A stretch of DNA of 64,000 nucleotides from an uncultured Flavobacteriaceae bacterium (GCA_947488435.1 CANKZG010000001.1:922308-986307); one strand, 5' to 3'; shown: positions 36,712 through 46,245, counted from the first letter of the stretch. Numbers and translations are program-made. The notes: generated by a model from the sequence alone, not told the origin.

Positions 36712-38460
36712 TTATAGAGTCGTTGTTGGTGCTATGGCTCTCAGTTTTTCAATAGCAGTTTCCGTTCTTTTTTGAATCGTTTGCTGAGCTTTAGAAATAG
36801 TTTCTTCTAAATTTTCAGATGAAGTAGGATCAATATCTTTAATGGCCGCAAGACTTTTTAGGTACCAGTCTTCCCAAGCTTTTAGTATGTCGATCTGACT
36901 TTGCAAAGGATTATTTTTAAGCACGATTTCCTGACTTAATTTACTTTCTGCGTCCAAACGTGTTAGTGCTGCAGTTTCTAGAACAGCGACTAGATCCAGT
37001 CCCGTATTGCTATTTCCATTGACTAGTGTAAGTACAGCTGCTAAAGCTGCAGTACCCACATTTTTCATAGTTGTTTGCGAAACCTTATCCAATCGATCAT
37101 TGTCGGTATGATAAAACTGATCCGTAAAGTGCCATAATAAAAGCCCAGGAATATTTGCATCTAAAAAAGGCGTATGATCACTACCTCCTTCAAAAGGATT
37201 TGTTTCCACGTTCCAGTCTGCAAAGTCTCCCTGTTTTTGAAAGGTATGAATGATAAAATCATTTAAGTAATGAGGCCTCATCTGATTTAAAGTCATGACT
37301 TCACCACCCCATTCCGAATGTTTATCATTTCCTCTAGTCCAAACAGCACTGGGGTCTGGCATTTTTTCGATTAAAAAAGAACCTCCTGTTATTGAAGTAT
37401 TTTCTCCTACCATATCTAAACTTATACCCCATTTAATGGATTCTCGCCTTACATTATCTTCCTTAATATAGCGTTGCGTAGATACAATTTCATCTCCCCA
37501 TAAAAAAGTTATAGTTCGTTTTACGGTAAGCTTTTCTTCTTTTAGTAATGCGGCTAAGACCTTTGCCATTTCCAATTGCGTACCTACTCCTGTGGCATTG
37601 TCATTGGCTCCTGGTTCCTGCACATGAGCACTTAGCACCAAACGTTCGTATGGAATCTTCGACCCTCTAATATTAGCAACAACTGTTAATTCTTCTGAAG
37701 GGTAAACTTTAGTTTTAATTTTAGTATTTAAAACCACTTTACCTTTTTGCAGCGCATTGTCCAAGCGTTTTTTAGCTTGATAGGATAGCGCAATTGCCCA
37801 TGGTTTAAGTCCTTCTGTATAACGAAGACTTCTAAATTGTATGGAAGTTGTATTTTTTTCAGATTGTAAATAAGAAGGATTGTTATAGGTAACAATACCT
37901 AAGGCGCCCAATTCTTGAACTACTCTTGGGTAAATTAGACCTGCCCACAACGAGGTATAAACAATTTTATCTTTAACATTGATTTGGTTGAGGTCCTCAA
38001 TTGTTTTTATATGAACAACTTCACCGGAGATTCCCTCCTCGGGAGTTGAAAAGGAATTCAAGTAAATCATATTACGATTAGAGGCAAACTGCAATAACGG
38101 ATCTTCTTCACCAGCGATTTGAATCACAGCATCAACAGGTTCCCAGGTAGGATGTTTTAATGGTCGTTTCTCAATGCGATACACGAATTGATCCTGTTCA
38201 GAAGCATTTGTTTCTTGTATAAAACCTGCTGCTTCTAGCTCATTGGCAATATGATGGATACTTTTGTTAAATCCTTGATTGCCAACTACTCTCCAGTACT
38301 TTTCTACAAATGCAGTTGTAGTATAGGCCTGTTCTCCTGTAAACTTACTGCGGACTAGATTTAAGTATTGATCAGTGGTTATATGAGGAGTCTCCTCTTT
38401 TTTAGTACAACTTGCTACTAAAATAAACAACATGAAAAGTAGGGTTAGTTTCCGTATCAT
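36712..38460 (-). CDS. M28 family metallopeptidase, lipoprotein
   Basis: The product is 582 residues with a type II signal peptide (LFILVASC, Cys at 18). A PA-like domain (about 100-210, GEVVHIKTIEDLNQINVKDK) precedes the M28 catalytic domain (about 250-470). Zinc ligands are visible in HVQEPGANDNATGVGTQLE (His, Asp), FLWGDEIVS (Glu), DMVGENT (Asp) and EGGSDHTPF (His). It is an aminopeptidase-type enzyme held at the cell surface or periplasmic side. The Asp-box protein gene ends 15 bases upstream in the same direction, so they may be co-transcribed. Confidence 0.92.
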   Translation of the reverse strand: MIRKLTLLFMLFILVASCTKKEETPHITTDQYLNLVRSKFTGEQAYTTTAFVEKYWRVVGNQGFNKSIHHIANELEAAGFIQETNASEQDQFVYRIEKRPLKHPTWEPVDAVIQIAGEEDPLLQFASNRNMIYLNSFSTPEEGISGEVVHIKTIEDLNQINVKDKIVYTSLWAGLIYPRVVQELGALGIVTYNNPSYLQSEKNTTSIQFRSLRYTEGLKPWAIALSYQAKKRLDNALQKGKVVLNTKIKTKVYPSEELTVVANIRGSKIPYERLVLSAHVQEPGANDNATGVGTQLEMAKVLAALLKEEKLTVKRTITFLWGDEIVSTQRYIKEDNVRRESIKWGISLDMVGENTSITGGSFLIEKMPDPSAVWTRGNDKHSEWGGEVMTLNQMRPHYLNDFIIHTFQKQGDFADWNVETNPFEGGSDHTPFLDANIPGLLLWHFTDQFYHTDNDRLDKVSQTTMKNVGTAALAAVLTLVNGNSNTGLDLVAVLETAALTRLDAESKLSQEIVLKNNPLQSQIDILKAWEDWYLKSLAAIKDIDPTSSENLEETISKAQQTIQKRTETAIEKLRAIAPTTTL

Positions 38461-38475
38461 GAAAATGCGCTTGGA

Positions 38476-41319
38476 TTACTTTATTTCAAAATCTTTTAAA
38501 ACTTCTTTCCCGTTTCCAGACAGTTTTACCTGATACTTTCCTTTGGGTAAATATGTTTTTCCATCCTTTGCTTCCTTCAAGTCTTTCTTAAATTTTTTCT
38601 GATAGGCTAATTTTCCTTTTTTGGAAAAAGCAACGTCATAAGATAAAACATTAAAACCTTTATCAGCAGCGATGGTAGTATTGCTTACTTCAACACCATT
38701 AGACGTAAGTACTTTGGCTTCATACGCACCTGTTTTTGCGGTATAAAAATAAAGATCTATTCCTGGAGTTTGTGCTTTACTCCATGCCCCTCTTGGATTC
38801 CCCCAACGAGAAGAATGCTTTACCATCGAGATATCGAAAACCAATAAATCTTCATTTAATTTCTCCGGAGTTATTTGCTGCAACTGCGCAATATCTGCTT
38901 TATAAATACTTCTTCCGTGCGTACCTACTAAAAGATGTTTGGCTTTGGTTTGTATCACTAAATCGTGAACGGCAACATTGGGCAACCCATTTTGAAAGAG
39001 CTCCCAATGCTTCCCCTGATTAAAGGAAACATAAAGGCCATTATCGGTTCCAACAAATAAAAGGTTTTCGTTTTCAGGATCTTCCACCAAGACATTAACG
39101 GCAGCAGTGGGAATGTTGCTTGCTATATTTTTCCAAGTTTTTCCAAAATCATCGCTTTGATAGATGTATGGAGTAAAGTCATCAGAACGGTACCCATTTA
39201 AGGTTACATAAACACGTTCTTTTTTATGTTTGGATGCGGCAACACGACTTATCCAAAGGTTTTTAGGTAAACTAGTGGAAATCGCTTTCCAACTTCCACC
39301 ACCATTTTGGGTAAGTTGCACCAAGCCATCGTCACTACCCGTATATATGAGGCCAAACTTAAATGGAGATTCCGAAATCGTGGTTAATGTACCATACGCA
39401 ACATTTCCTTGTTTTGCTCCTTGGGTAAGATCGTCTGAAATAACTTCCCAATCATCACCTTGATTTAAAGAACGATGCAATTTATTTCCTCCCAAATACA
39501 GAATATCTTGATTATGTGGAGATAACAATATGGGCGTTTGCCAATTGAAACGATAGGGTTTTTCACCTAGCTCGTGTTTTGGTTGAATGTATTTTCTTTT
39601 ATTTTTTCCCAGGTTCAACCGAAAGTAATTTCCAAATTGAAATCCAGTATAAACCGTGTTAGCATCTCTAGTATCGATTTGCACTTGCATACCATCTCCT
39701 CCTAAAATCGATTTCCAATTGTAATGCCCGCTCTGATGCCACCTGCTATTTTCGGTTGCGTTATGAGGACCTTTCCAAACCCCGTTGTCCTGTAATCCTC
39801 CATATACATTGTAAGGCTCTTCATAATCAATATTTATGGCGTAAAATTGCCCAACAGAGGGGGAGTTATTTTTGATCCAATTAGCGCCATCGTCATAAGA
39901 AATATTTACACCTCCATCATTACCGTTAATAAGGTGTCCAGACTGCTTTGGATTAACCCATAAAGCATGATGATCAGCATGCACATTTTCCCTACTTATA
40001 GAAGTCCATGTTTTTCCTGCGTCTTCAGATTTTATAATAGGAACTCCTGCCGTATAAATTTTATTTTTGTTATTGGGATCTACACGAATTTGCGCAAAGT
40101 AATAGCCATAACTATAAAAGAGATCATCAATGTACGAGTCATTCATTTTTTTCCAATTTAGACCTCCATCATCACTGCGGTAAACCTCTGCACCAATAAC
40201 AGGGGTATCGAATAACAAGGCATTTGCGTTTTCCAAATACTTGGCGAGATCTTCGGGTTGTACTACGCCACTTCGTACCATTTGTTTTACATTATCGGCA
40301 CGGTATTTTTCCTGGAATCCATTGGTTTTTAAATAACTATTCAATTTTTTAGTGTCTAACGCCAAAAAATCTTCGGTGCTCATCGTCTTGAAATCATCTT
40401 TGGTTAAGGCATCTGTTGTCTTTTTTGAAGCGGCTGTTTTTGTTCTTCGAAATTGACTATCATGAATCGCATATACTGTATTACTATCAAAAACAGTTAA
40501 TCCAATACGACCTACGCCCTGACCGGTTGGGAAACCATTTTCAGGTAAGGAAATTTGATTCCAGGTGCTACCTGCGTCTGTGCTTTTGTAAATGCCTGAT
40601 CCCGTTCCATTTCCAACAAAATCCCAGGCTTTCCGATCTTTCTGCCAGGCAGCGGCATACATAATATTAAAGTCTTCTGGAGCATGAGCGAGATCAATAA
40701 TACCGGTTTCATTGTTAACAAAAAGTGTTTTATTCCAGGTTGCACCACCATCTGTGGTTTTATATATGCCACGTTCTTCATTTGGAGTGTAAAGATGTCC
40801 TGTTACACCTATTACAACCTCATTAGAATTGGAGGGATTTAGTAAAATACGCCCAATATGATGCGAATCTGGTAGCCCCATGTTTTGCCAAGTTTTCCCT
40901 TTATCTGTTGACTTCAAAATACCAATCCCCGCATAGGAGGATCGAGAAGCATTATTTTCTCCTGTTCCTACCCATATGGTTCCAGAATTCCAATCAACAG
41001 CAATATCTCCCACATTTTGTGTTGGAGCACTATCTAGCAATGGTGTAAAGGATGTTCCATTATTATTGGTATACCATAGACCTCCAGAAGCATATCCTAC
41101 ATAAAACTCCGTTGGATTGTTCGGGTTTACATCTAGGTCAACCACACGACCACTCATTACCGTAGGGCCGACATTTTTTAAGGGAATATTTTTAACCAAA
41201 GAAGTGGTTTCCATGGTTTTTTTAAGCTGCAAAGCAGTCTTAACTTGAGTGGGAGAGGTGGTTTGCGCAAAACTTTGAAAACCACAAAGTAGCATAACAA
41301 AAAGAAGAACAGATTTCAT
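38476..41319 (-). CDS. secreted beta-propeller protein with BNR/Asp-box repeats (sortilin-like)
   Basis: The product is 947 residues with a signal peptide (to about 18, FQSFAQ). At least eight Asp-box motifs occur (STDKGKTW, TTDGGATW, STDAGSTW, SDDGGLNW, SEDAGKTW, SYDDGANW, SDDFGKTW, SFNQGKHW), which indicates one or two seven- to ten-bladed propellers. A helical insertion at about 295-375 splits the repeats. The last 100 residues are a beta domain (DLYFYTAKTGAYEAKVLTSN). It is annotated as glycosyl hydrolase in databases, but I see no sialidase active site. It precedes the M28 peptidase gene by 15 bases. Confidence 0.88.
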   Translation of the reverse strand: MKSVLLFVMLLCGFQSFAQTTSPTQVKTALQLKKTMETTSLVKNIPLKNVGPTVMSGRVVDLDVNPNNPTEFYVGYASGGLWYTNNNGTSFTPLLDSAPTQNVGDIAVDWNSGTIWVGTGENNASRSSYAGIGILKSTDKGKTWQNMGLPDSHHIGRILLNPSNSNEVVIGVTGHLYTPNEERGIYKTTDGGATWNKTLFVNNETGIIDLAHAPEDFNIMYAAAWQKDRKAWDFVGNGTGSGIYKSTDAGSTWNQISLPENGFPTGQGVGRIGLTVFDSNTVYAIHDSQFRRTKTAASKKTTDALTKDDFKTMSTEDFLALDTKKLNSYLKTNGFQEKYRADNVKQMVRSGVVQPEDLAKYLENANALLFDTPVIGAEVYRSDDGGLNWKKMNDSYIDDLFYSYGYYFAQIRVDPNNKNKIYTAGVPIIKSEDAGKTWTSISRENVHADHHALWVNPKQSGHLINGNDGGVNISYDDGANWIKNNSPSVGQFYAINIDYEEPYNVYGGLQDNGVWKGPHNATENSRWHQSGHYNWKSILGGDGMQVQIDTRDANTVYTGFQFGNYFRLNLGKNKRKYIQPKHELGEKPYRFNWQTPILLSPHNQDILYLGGNKLHRSLNQGDDWEVISDDLTQGAKQGNVAYGTLTTISESPFKFGLIYTGSDDGLVQLTQNGGGSWKAISTSLPKNLWISRVAASKHKKERVYVTLNGYRSDDFTPYIYQSDDFGKTWKNIASNIPTAAVNVLVEDPENENLLFVGTDNGLYVSFNQGKHWELFQNGLPNVAVHDLVIQTKAKHLLVGTHGRSIYKADIAQLQQITPEKLNEDLLVFDISMVKHSSRWGNPRGAWSKAQTPGIDLYFYTAKTGAYEAKVLTSNGVEVSNTTIAADKGFNVLSYDVAFSKKGKLAYQKKFKKDLKEAKDGKTYLPKGKYQVKLSGNGKEVLKDFEIK

Positions 41320-41404
41320 GAATATATAATTTAGTTGAATGAGTCGCGTGAAGGTATGAATTTGTTCAGGCTAAGACAAAACTTTTCATTTTTACAATAT
41401 ATGG

Positions 41405-41437
41405 TTGTACCGACTATAATGAGAATATGTATTTTTG
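41405..41437 (+). promoter_or_regulatory. promoter of the aminopeptidase P gene
   Basis: TTG (41405-41407) and TATTTTTG (41430-41437) are 22 bases apart, close to the Bacteroidota consensus. The ATG follows 19 bases after the -7 box. The divergent Asp-box gene starts 86 bases to the left. Confidence 0.6.
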
Positions 41438-41456
41438 AATAACCAATATAATTCCT

Positions 41457-42749
41457 ATGAAATACAGGCAGATCGATAATCAGTTGTTTCGGAAAAACCG
41501 AAAGAAGTTTATGAGTCAAATGAAAGCTAAAAGCATAGCTGTTTTTAATTCCAATGATGTTTATCCAATTGGTGCAGACAGTACAATGCCATTTGAGCAA
41601 CATCGTGATATTTTCTATTTATCGGGAGCAGATCAGGAAGAAACAATTTTGGTTTTATTTCCAGATGCAATGGATAGTAAACATCGAGAAATCCTTTTTG
41701 TAAGAGAAACAAATGCACATATCGCTGTATGGGAAGGTGAAAAATTAACCAAAGAAAAGGCAACTGAGGTATCTGGAATAGCAACAATTTATTGGTTATC
41801 AGATTTTGAAAAGGTGTTTTTTGATTTGATGACAGAAGCAGAAACGGTCTATTTTAATACCAACGAACATTATCGTCAGGCAGTAGAAACTCAGACTCGT
41901 GAAGATCGATTTATAATTAAATGCAAACAAGATTTCCCTGCACACCAATGGGCAAAAAGCAATCCAATTTTACAAGAAATTCGGGGTGTAAAAGAACCCG
42001 AAGAAACTTCCTTGTTACAAGAAGCCTGTGCTATAACGGAAAAAGGATTTCGACGAATTTTGGGATTTGTAAAACCAGGAGTTTGGGAATATGAAATAGA
42101 GGCGGAGTACTTGCATGAGTTTATTCGAAATCGCTCGAAAGGGTTTGCCTATACCCCTATAGTGGCGTCAGGTGCTAGTGCTAATGTGTTGCATTATATT
42201 GAGAACAATTTGCAATGTAAAGATGGCGATTTATTGCTTATGGATGTTGGTGCAGAATATGCCAATTACTCGAGTGATATGACCCGAACAATTCCCGTAA
42301 ATGGCAAATTTACAGCAAGACAAAAAGCAGTGTATGAAGCTGTACTCCGAGTAAAGGATTTAGCTACTGCACTCTTGGTTCCTGGAACCATTTGGGCCGA
42401 ATATCACAAGGAGGTTGGAAAACTAATGACTGCTGAGCTTTTGGGATTAGGGTTGCTGGACAAAGCTGATGTGCAGAATGAAGATGAAAATTGGCCCGCA
42501 TATAAAAAATACTTTATGCATGGAACAAGTCATCATTTGGGGTTAAACACCCACGATTACGGGGCATTAAAAACTCCGATGAAAGCCAATATGGTTTTTA
42601 CTGTTGAACCTGGAATTTACATTCCTGGCGAGAACCTAGGAATTCGATTGGAAGACGATGTAGTCATTCAAGAACATGGAGCACCAATCAATCTTATGAA
42701 AAATATTCCGATTGAAATAGAGGAAATTGAAAGCTTGATGAATGCGTAA
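41457..42749 (+). CDS. pepP: Xaa-Pro aminopeptidase (aminopeptidase P, M24B)
   Basis: The product is 430 residues. The N-terminal creatinase-like domain (1-165) is followed by the pita-bread M24 domain. The two-metal site has all five ligands: Asp in LLMDVGAEYANYSSDMTR (both Asps), His in HGTSHHLGLNTHD, Glu in FTVEPGIYI, and Glu in IRLEDDVVI. It removes the first residue from peptides with proline in second place. It has no signal peptide, so it is cytoplasmic. It stands alone, with its own promoter. Confidence 0.95.
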   Translation: MKYRQIDNQLFRKNRKKFMSQMKAKSIAVFNSNDVYPIGADSTMPFEQHRDIFYLSGADQEETILVLFPDAMDSKHREILFVRETNAHIAVWEGEKLTKEKATEVSGIATIYWLSDFEKVFFDLMTEAETVYFNTNEHYRQAVETQTREDRFIIKCKQDFPAHQWAKSNPILQEIRGVKEPEETSLLQEACAITEKGFRRILGFVKPGVWEYEIEAEYLHEFIRNRSKGFAYTPIVASGASANVLHYIENNLQCKDGDLLLMDVGAEYANYSSDMTRTIPVNGKFTARQKAVYEAVLRVKDLATALLVPGTIWAEYHKEVGKLMTAELLGLGLLDKADVQNEDENWPAYKKYFMHGTSHHLGLNTHDYGALKTPMKANMVFTVEPGIYIPGENLGIRLEDDVVIQEHGAPINLMKNIPIEIEEIESLMNA

Positions 42750-42792
42750 AATTTAAATTTCAAAAGTTACTTTGCAACTAAAGAAATGGCTG

Positions 42793-44094
42793 TTAATTGT
42801 TTTTTTTGGGAGAAGAGAATTTTAAAAGGTTACCTATCATAAAACTCAATAGTGCAGGAAGCACCCAACCCATGCTGTAACGACCTAAGGGAATATAATC
42901 CTCAAGAAACGCAACGGCATCTCCAAAACCGATACTCCCCATAAAGTCGGGAACGCTGAACAGGATGGTGGTAAGAACCACGATTTTGAATATTGTGGGA
43001 GTAGCATATTTATCGGGAACAACATTTAAAAGAATTAGTATAATTGTAATCGGATAAATAAACATTAGGGCGGGAATAGCAATAACAATTATAGAGTGGA
43101 AATCTAATTGCCCCACTAGGATTCCTACAGCGCAGGAAATAACTCCGGTAATAACATAAGCCAATTGAGAACCATGAAACAGACCTTTAAAATAATCTGC
43201 TGTTCCGGTAACAATTCCTACGGCAGTGGTAAAACACGCCAACGCAATTAGAATACTTAAAACTGTATTTCCAAAGGTTCCTAGAGCAGCTAGACTAATT
43301 CCACGCAGTAGTGTTGCTCGCTGCATATCGCTGCTAAGCGAATTATCAACAAAAATGTCAGATCCAAACAAAGCACCAACCGCAATTAACCCAGCATAAA
43401 TAATAAAAAGTCCGGAACCTGCTATAAAACCGGATTTTCGTATTAACGCTCGTTTCTCCTTAAACTTTGTGTGCCCTTTGAGGTTTAAGGATATAATAAT
43501 AACACCACCTACAACGACAGCTCCAATAGCATCGAAAGTTTGGTAGCCTTCTAAAACACCGCTTATAATAGGGGCTTCAAAACGAGAAGCATTCATCAGC
43601 ATATCGTTTGAAAATAATCCAATACCAATCACAAGAAATAAAATAATTACAATTAAAGGAGTGAGAAATTTTCCAATAAAATTTAAAATTTTAGAACGAT
43701 TCAAAACAAAGAGCAGCACCAACGCAAAATAGACACTACTAGTAAGTAAAGGACTTGTTCCAAAGCTAGGGTGAATTGCAATTTCATGGGTTGCAGATGC
43801 TGTTCTAGGTGAAGGAATAGCAATGGAGATAAGGTAAACGATTATGCAATAGACAATGCTAAAGACAGGAGAAACTTTTTTGCCAAAATCAAACATGGTT
43901 CCCTGTAATTTTGCATGAGCTAAAATTCCTAATATGGGAATAATAACAGCAGTGATTATAAAACCAAAGGTTACCCAACTCCAAGCTTCACCAGCATTGT
44001 ATCCTAGCAGTGGGGGTAACAATAAATTACCTGCTCCAAAAAAAAGCGAAAATAAGGCGAAAGCCGTAACAAGGGTTTCTTTTGATGAACTCAT
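42793..44094 (-). CDS. brnQ: branched-chain amino acid transporter, LIVCS family
   Basis: The product is 433 residues with about 12 membrane helices. The LIVCS signature is at the N-terminus, LFSLFFGAGNLLLPPLLGYN, and the first half also has PSPRTASATHEIAIHP, as in BrnQ proteins. It takes up leucine, isoleucine and valine by sodium symport (family knowledge). The gene is monocistronic and convergent with pepP across a 43-base gap without a terminator. Confidence 0.94.
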   Translation of the reverse strand: MSSSKETLVTAFALFSLFFGAGNLLLPPLLGYNAGEAWSWVTFGFIITAVIIPILGILAHAKLQGTMFDFGKKVSPVFSIVYCIIVYLISIAIPSPRTASATHEIAIHPSFGTSPLLTSSVYFALVLLFVLNRSKILNFIGKFLTPLIVIILFLVIGIGLFSNDMLMNASRFEAPIISGVLEGYQTFDAIGAVVVGGVIIISLNLKGHTKFKEKRALIRKSGFIAGSGLFIIYAGLIAVGALFGSDIFVDNSLSSDMQRATLLRGISLAALGTFGNTVLSILIALACFTTAVGIVTGTADYFKGLFHGSQLAYVITGVISCAVGILVGQLDFHSIIVIAIPALMFIYPITIILILLNVVPDKYATPTIFKIVVLTTILFSVPDFMGSIGFGDAVAFLEDYIPLGRYSMGWVLPALLSFMIGNLLKFSSPKKNN

Positions 44095-44348
44095 GAATTA
44101 AAACTTGGTGAGAAAGATAGGAAAAAATTCATGTAATAAACGGAAAGAATTATTGCGAAATTTGAACGGGGTTTATTAAGAAAAAATGTAGTTCATCGAA
44201 AAAGAAAGAAATTAATTTGTGTTTATCCAATAAAAAGTTATTCACTAGCGTTGTAACCCCATAGTTTAAAAACAACCCTAAATTGAACCGAGCATTTATT
44301 AGGCCTCCCAAATCCCATTTAGATGCTTTTTTGAAACCTACGCAACCT

Positions 44349-44603
44349 ATGAAGAAAGTATTTACGGGCTACGGAAATAGATTTACAGCTTTCTGCTGTA
44401 GCATTTTTGGCCACCATTACGCAGTTACTAAAAGAGTAACACAACACATTAAAGAATATCAATGTATTCATTGTCAGAAGCAAGTTACTACAGACGTAAA
44501 CGGAAACCTTTCGAGACTTACGCCTGAGTTGCAAGATATCAATGAAACACTTCAAGAACTATATCGGAAAAGACATGGAGCTGCACAACAACAAGTAGCT
44601 TAA
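44349..44603 (+). CDS. small conserved CxxC protein
   Basis: The product is 84 residues from the chosen ATG. Cys16-Cys17, a GHHY pair (His22, His23) and Cys39/Cys42 (CIHC) suggest a small metal-binding fold. The C-terminal third is helical and charged (ELQDINETLQELYRKR). I recall proteins of this shape as uncharacterised and common in flavobacteria. A TTG 22 codons upstream is in frame, but its residues are proline-rich and unlike the family, so I used the ATG. Two hairpins follow; the second is a terminator. Confidence 0.7.
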   Translation: MKKVFTGYGNRFTAFCCSIFGHHYAVTKRVTQHIKEYQCIHCQKQVTTDVNGNLSRLTPELQDINETLQELYRKRHGAAQQQVA

Positions 44604-44627
44604 TTATTTATTGCTTTGGCGCAATAT

Positions 44628-44751
44628 TACCATCGTAATTGATGGTATTTAAAAGAATTCCCGAATTCAAAATCACCTGGTTTTGAGCTATTTTTCGCCC
44701 TATAGAATAGACAAACAGGTTTCCCTTTTGAGTTTAGGGAATTCTTTTTTT
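44628..44751 (+). terminator. hairpin and intrinsic terminator after the small CxxC gene
   Basis: TACCATC/GATGGTA (44628-44634 with 44641-44647) is a 7-bp hairpin without a T-tract. Further on, TTCCCT (44721-44726) pairs with AGGGAA (44736-44741) and is followed by TTCTTTTTTTG, the probable intrinsic terminator. Confidence 0.6.
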
Positions 44752-44775
44752 GCAGAAGAATTGAACTCCATACTA

Positions 44776-44806
44776 CAAAAAAACCGAAGGCATATACCTC
44801 CGGTTT
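44776..44806 (-). terminator. intrinsic terminator of the NTF2-like gene
   Basis: AAACCGAAGG (44781-44790) pairs with CCTCCGGTTT (44797-44806) apart from one A-C mismatch. On the minus strand the stem is followed by a run of T. It lies 45 bases after the minus-strand stop. Confidence 0.75.
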
Positions 44807-44850
44807 CTCCATCAAATAAAGCAGGCTGAAATAGCTGCCCAATCAAAAAC

Positions 44851-45282
44851 CTATTTTTTTAAAAAACTGTGTTGCAGGTATGTCTGAATCCGCCATTGAT
44901 CTTTTTTTAAGGTAAACCCTAAATGATATTCGTAATGTACTTTCTGATCTTGGGCAACGACAAGTGCGGAGGCAATACCTGATGAGTTAATAGTTAGTGA
45001 TTTTACTTCAAATGCTCTGTTGTGCCCGCCAAGTTTTTTGGATTGATGTAGATCTATAAATTGTTGTAAAGGAACAGTCAAAATATCGGAACCCCTTGTA
45101 GCAAAAATAGCAGCATCGTCCCAAAACCCCAAAGCGATTTTGGCTCCGTCTTGCATATCTTTTCCTTTGACCATGTTTTTGATGGCGAGATTAATGGAAG
45201 CTTTTGCGTTTGGAATTGCTTGCGCATGAACGTTAATAATTACAAGTAATGCGAGAATGGTAAAGATGTTAGATAGTTTCAT
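44851..45282 (-). CDS. secreted NTF2-like protein (putative lumazine-binding)
   Basis: The product is 143 residues with a signal peptide (about 1-20, INVHAQ). The mature part has the NTF2-like pattern: helix AKASINLAIKNMVKGKDMQD, then WDDAAIFATRGSDILTVPLQ, then long strands (YEYHLGFTLKKDQWRIQTYL). It resembles the SnoaL/putative lumazine-binding group, which contains many proteins of unknown role. It is divergent from a marR gene across 168 bases that contain two copies of one motif, so it may be a target of that regulator. Confidence 0.8.
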   Translation of the reverse strand: MKLSNIFTILALLVIINVHAQAIPNAKASINLAIKNMVKGKDMQDGAKIALGFWDDAAIFATRGSDILTVPLQQFIDLHQSKKLGGHNRAFEVKSLTINSSGIASALVVAQDQKVHYEYHLGFTLKKDQWRIQTYLQHSFLKK

Positions 45283-45296
45283 AAAATCTATTTTAA

Positions 45297-45320
45297 TTAG
45301 TATACATATATTTAGTATAC
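45297..45320. promoter_or_regulatory. repeated TTAGTATAC motif, probable MarR operator
   Basis: TTAGTATAC occurs at 45297-45305 and 45312-45320, 15 bases apart centre to centre. Each holds the palindrome GTATAC. They lie 15-38 bases before the start codon of the NTF2-like gene on its 5' side, in the space it shares with the divergent marR gene. Confidence 0.5.
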
Positions 45321-45450
45321 GAAGTAAATATTTTTTATAAGCATCAACAAATCTTTTATCATAAAATTTCCATAAGAAATGAATGGTGTTTTATGAATGT
45401 TTTGTTTCTACTCATGTGTTTTCTAACTTGCACCTCAAACATTTACAAAA

Positions 45451-45888
45451 ATGTCCAACACAATTCAAAACTCGGTAGGTTATATGATTGACTATACCAC
45501 TCGAAATTTACGGCGGTATGCAGCTACAGTTTTTCGTGAAAATGAATTGAACATTACAATGGAGCAATGGGCAATTTTAAATATTACAAAAGATCATGGA
45601 GGAGTTTCTCATCTCACATTACTTTCAAAAATGATGGCCAAAGATGCGCCTACACTTACTAAAATGATTGATCTTCTATGTAAAAAGGGATATTTAGAAA
45701 GGCAACTAAATCAGGAAGACAGGCGAAAGTGGAATTTGGTAATTACAAAAGATGGATTAGCGAAAGAATTAGAAGCTTTTATTTTGGTTCGTACAATACG
45801 TGAAAAAATTATTGATGGGCTCTCCGATAAGGAAATAAAATCCCTAAAAAACATCTTGCTAAAAATTAATAATACCGTTGAAGCGTAA
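45451..45888 (+). CDS. MarR family transcriptional regulator
   Basis: The product is 145 residues. The winged helix (about 25-100) has LNITMEQWAILNITKDHGG, the recognition helix region LLSKMMAKDAPTLTKMID, and the wing LERQLNQEDRRKWNLVITKD with the family Asp-Arg-Arg motif. MarR proteins repress neighbouring genes and let go when they bind a small ligand. The nearest divergent gene is the NTF2-like secreted protein, with repeated motifs between them. It ends 15 bases before the convergent TfoX-like gene. Confidence 0.94.
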   Translation: MSNTIQNSVGYMIDYTTRNLRRYAATVFRENELNITMEQWAILNITKDHGGVSHLTLLSKMMAKDAPTLTKMIDLLCKKGYLERQLNQEDRRKWNLVITKDGLAKELEAFILVRTIREKIIDGLSDKEIKSLKNILLKINNTVEA

Positions 45889-45902
45889 TTGTATTCCCAT
45901 AA

Positions 45903-46241
45903 TTATTTTGGCGCTAAGGACATTACATAATCATAACTCTTATCCAAATAAATAGCTAACCGATCCAGATCTTCTAACATACTTTCTGGAATTAAAACAT
46001 ATCCCCGCATTACTGCACCATACGATTTATAGCTTGTTGTTTTATGATCTTTAATAAATTGCTCCTGCACGTCTTTTGAAAATCGAATACCAATTTCCCC
46101 GGCTTTATTAAATAAGGAAAACATATATCCATTAGCTGAGGTATAGGGCATGGTTTTGCCCTTTCTTTCAAACCTGGAACATTTGTTTACCAGCGCATCA
46201 TAAACGGCTAATTTTCTTTCCCAAGCAGATATCTTTGGCAT
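45903..46241 (-). CDS. TfoX N-terminal-like protein
   Basis: The product is 112 residues from the chosen ATG. The pattern GKTMPYTSANGYMFSLFNKA then GEIGIRFSKDV and YVLIPESMLEDLDRLAIYLD resembles the TfoX/Sxy N-terminal domain (YjbR/CyaY-like fold). In gammaproteobacteria Sxy activates competence, but these stand-alone domains have no known role. A TTG six codons upstream (MNKIRH) lies within the end of the previous gene. The ATG is 4 bases after the SRPBCC stop, so the two are co-transcribed. Confidence 0.72.
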   Translation of the reverse strand: MPKISAWERKLAVYDALVNKCSRFERKGKTMPYTSANGYMFSLFNKAGEIGIRFSKDVQEQFIKDHKTTSYKSYGAVMRGYVLIPESMLEDLDRLAIYLDKSYDYVMSLAPK

Positions 46242-46245
46242 GTGT

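Noticed and set aside
44627-44842. A 71-codon minus-strand frame after the small CxxC gene
   Set aside because: It covers two hairpins with T-tracts that serve as terminators on the two strands, and the protein has no sensible pattern.
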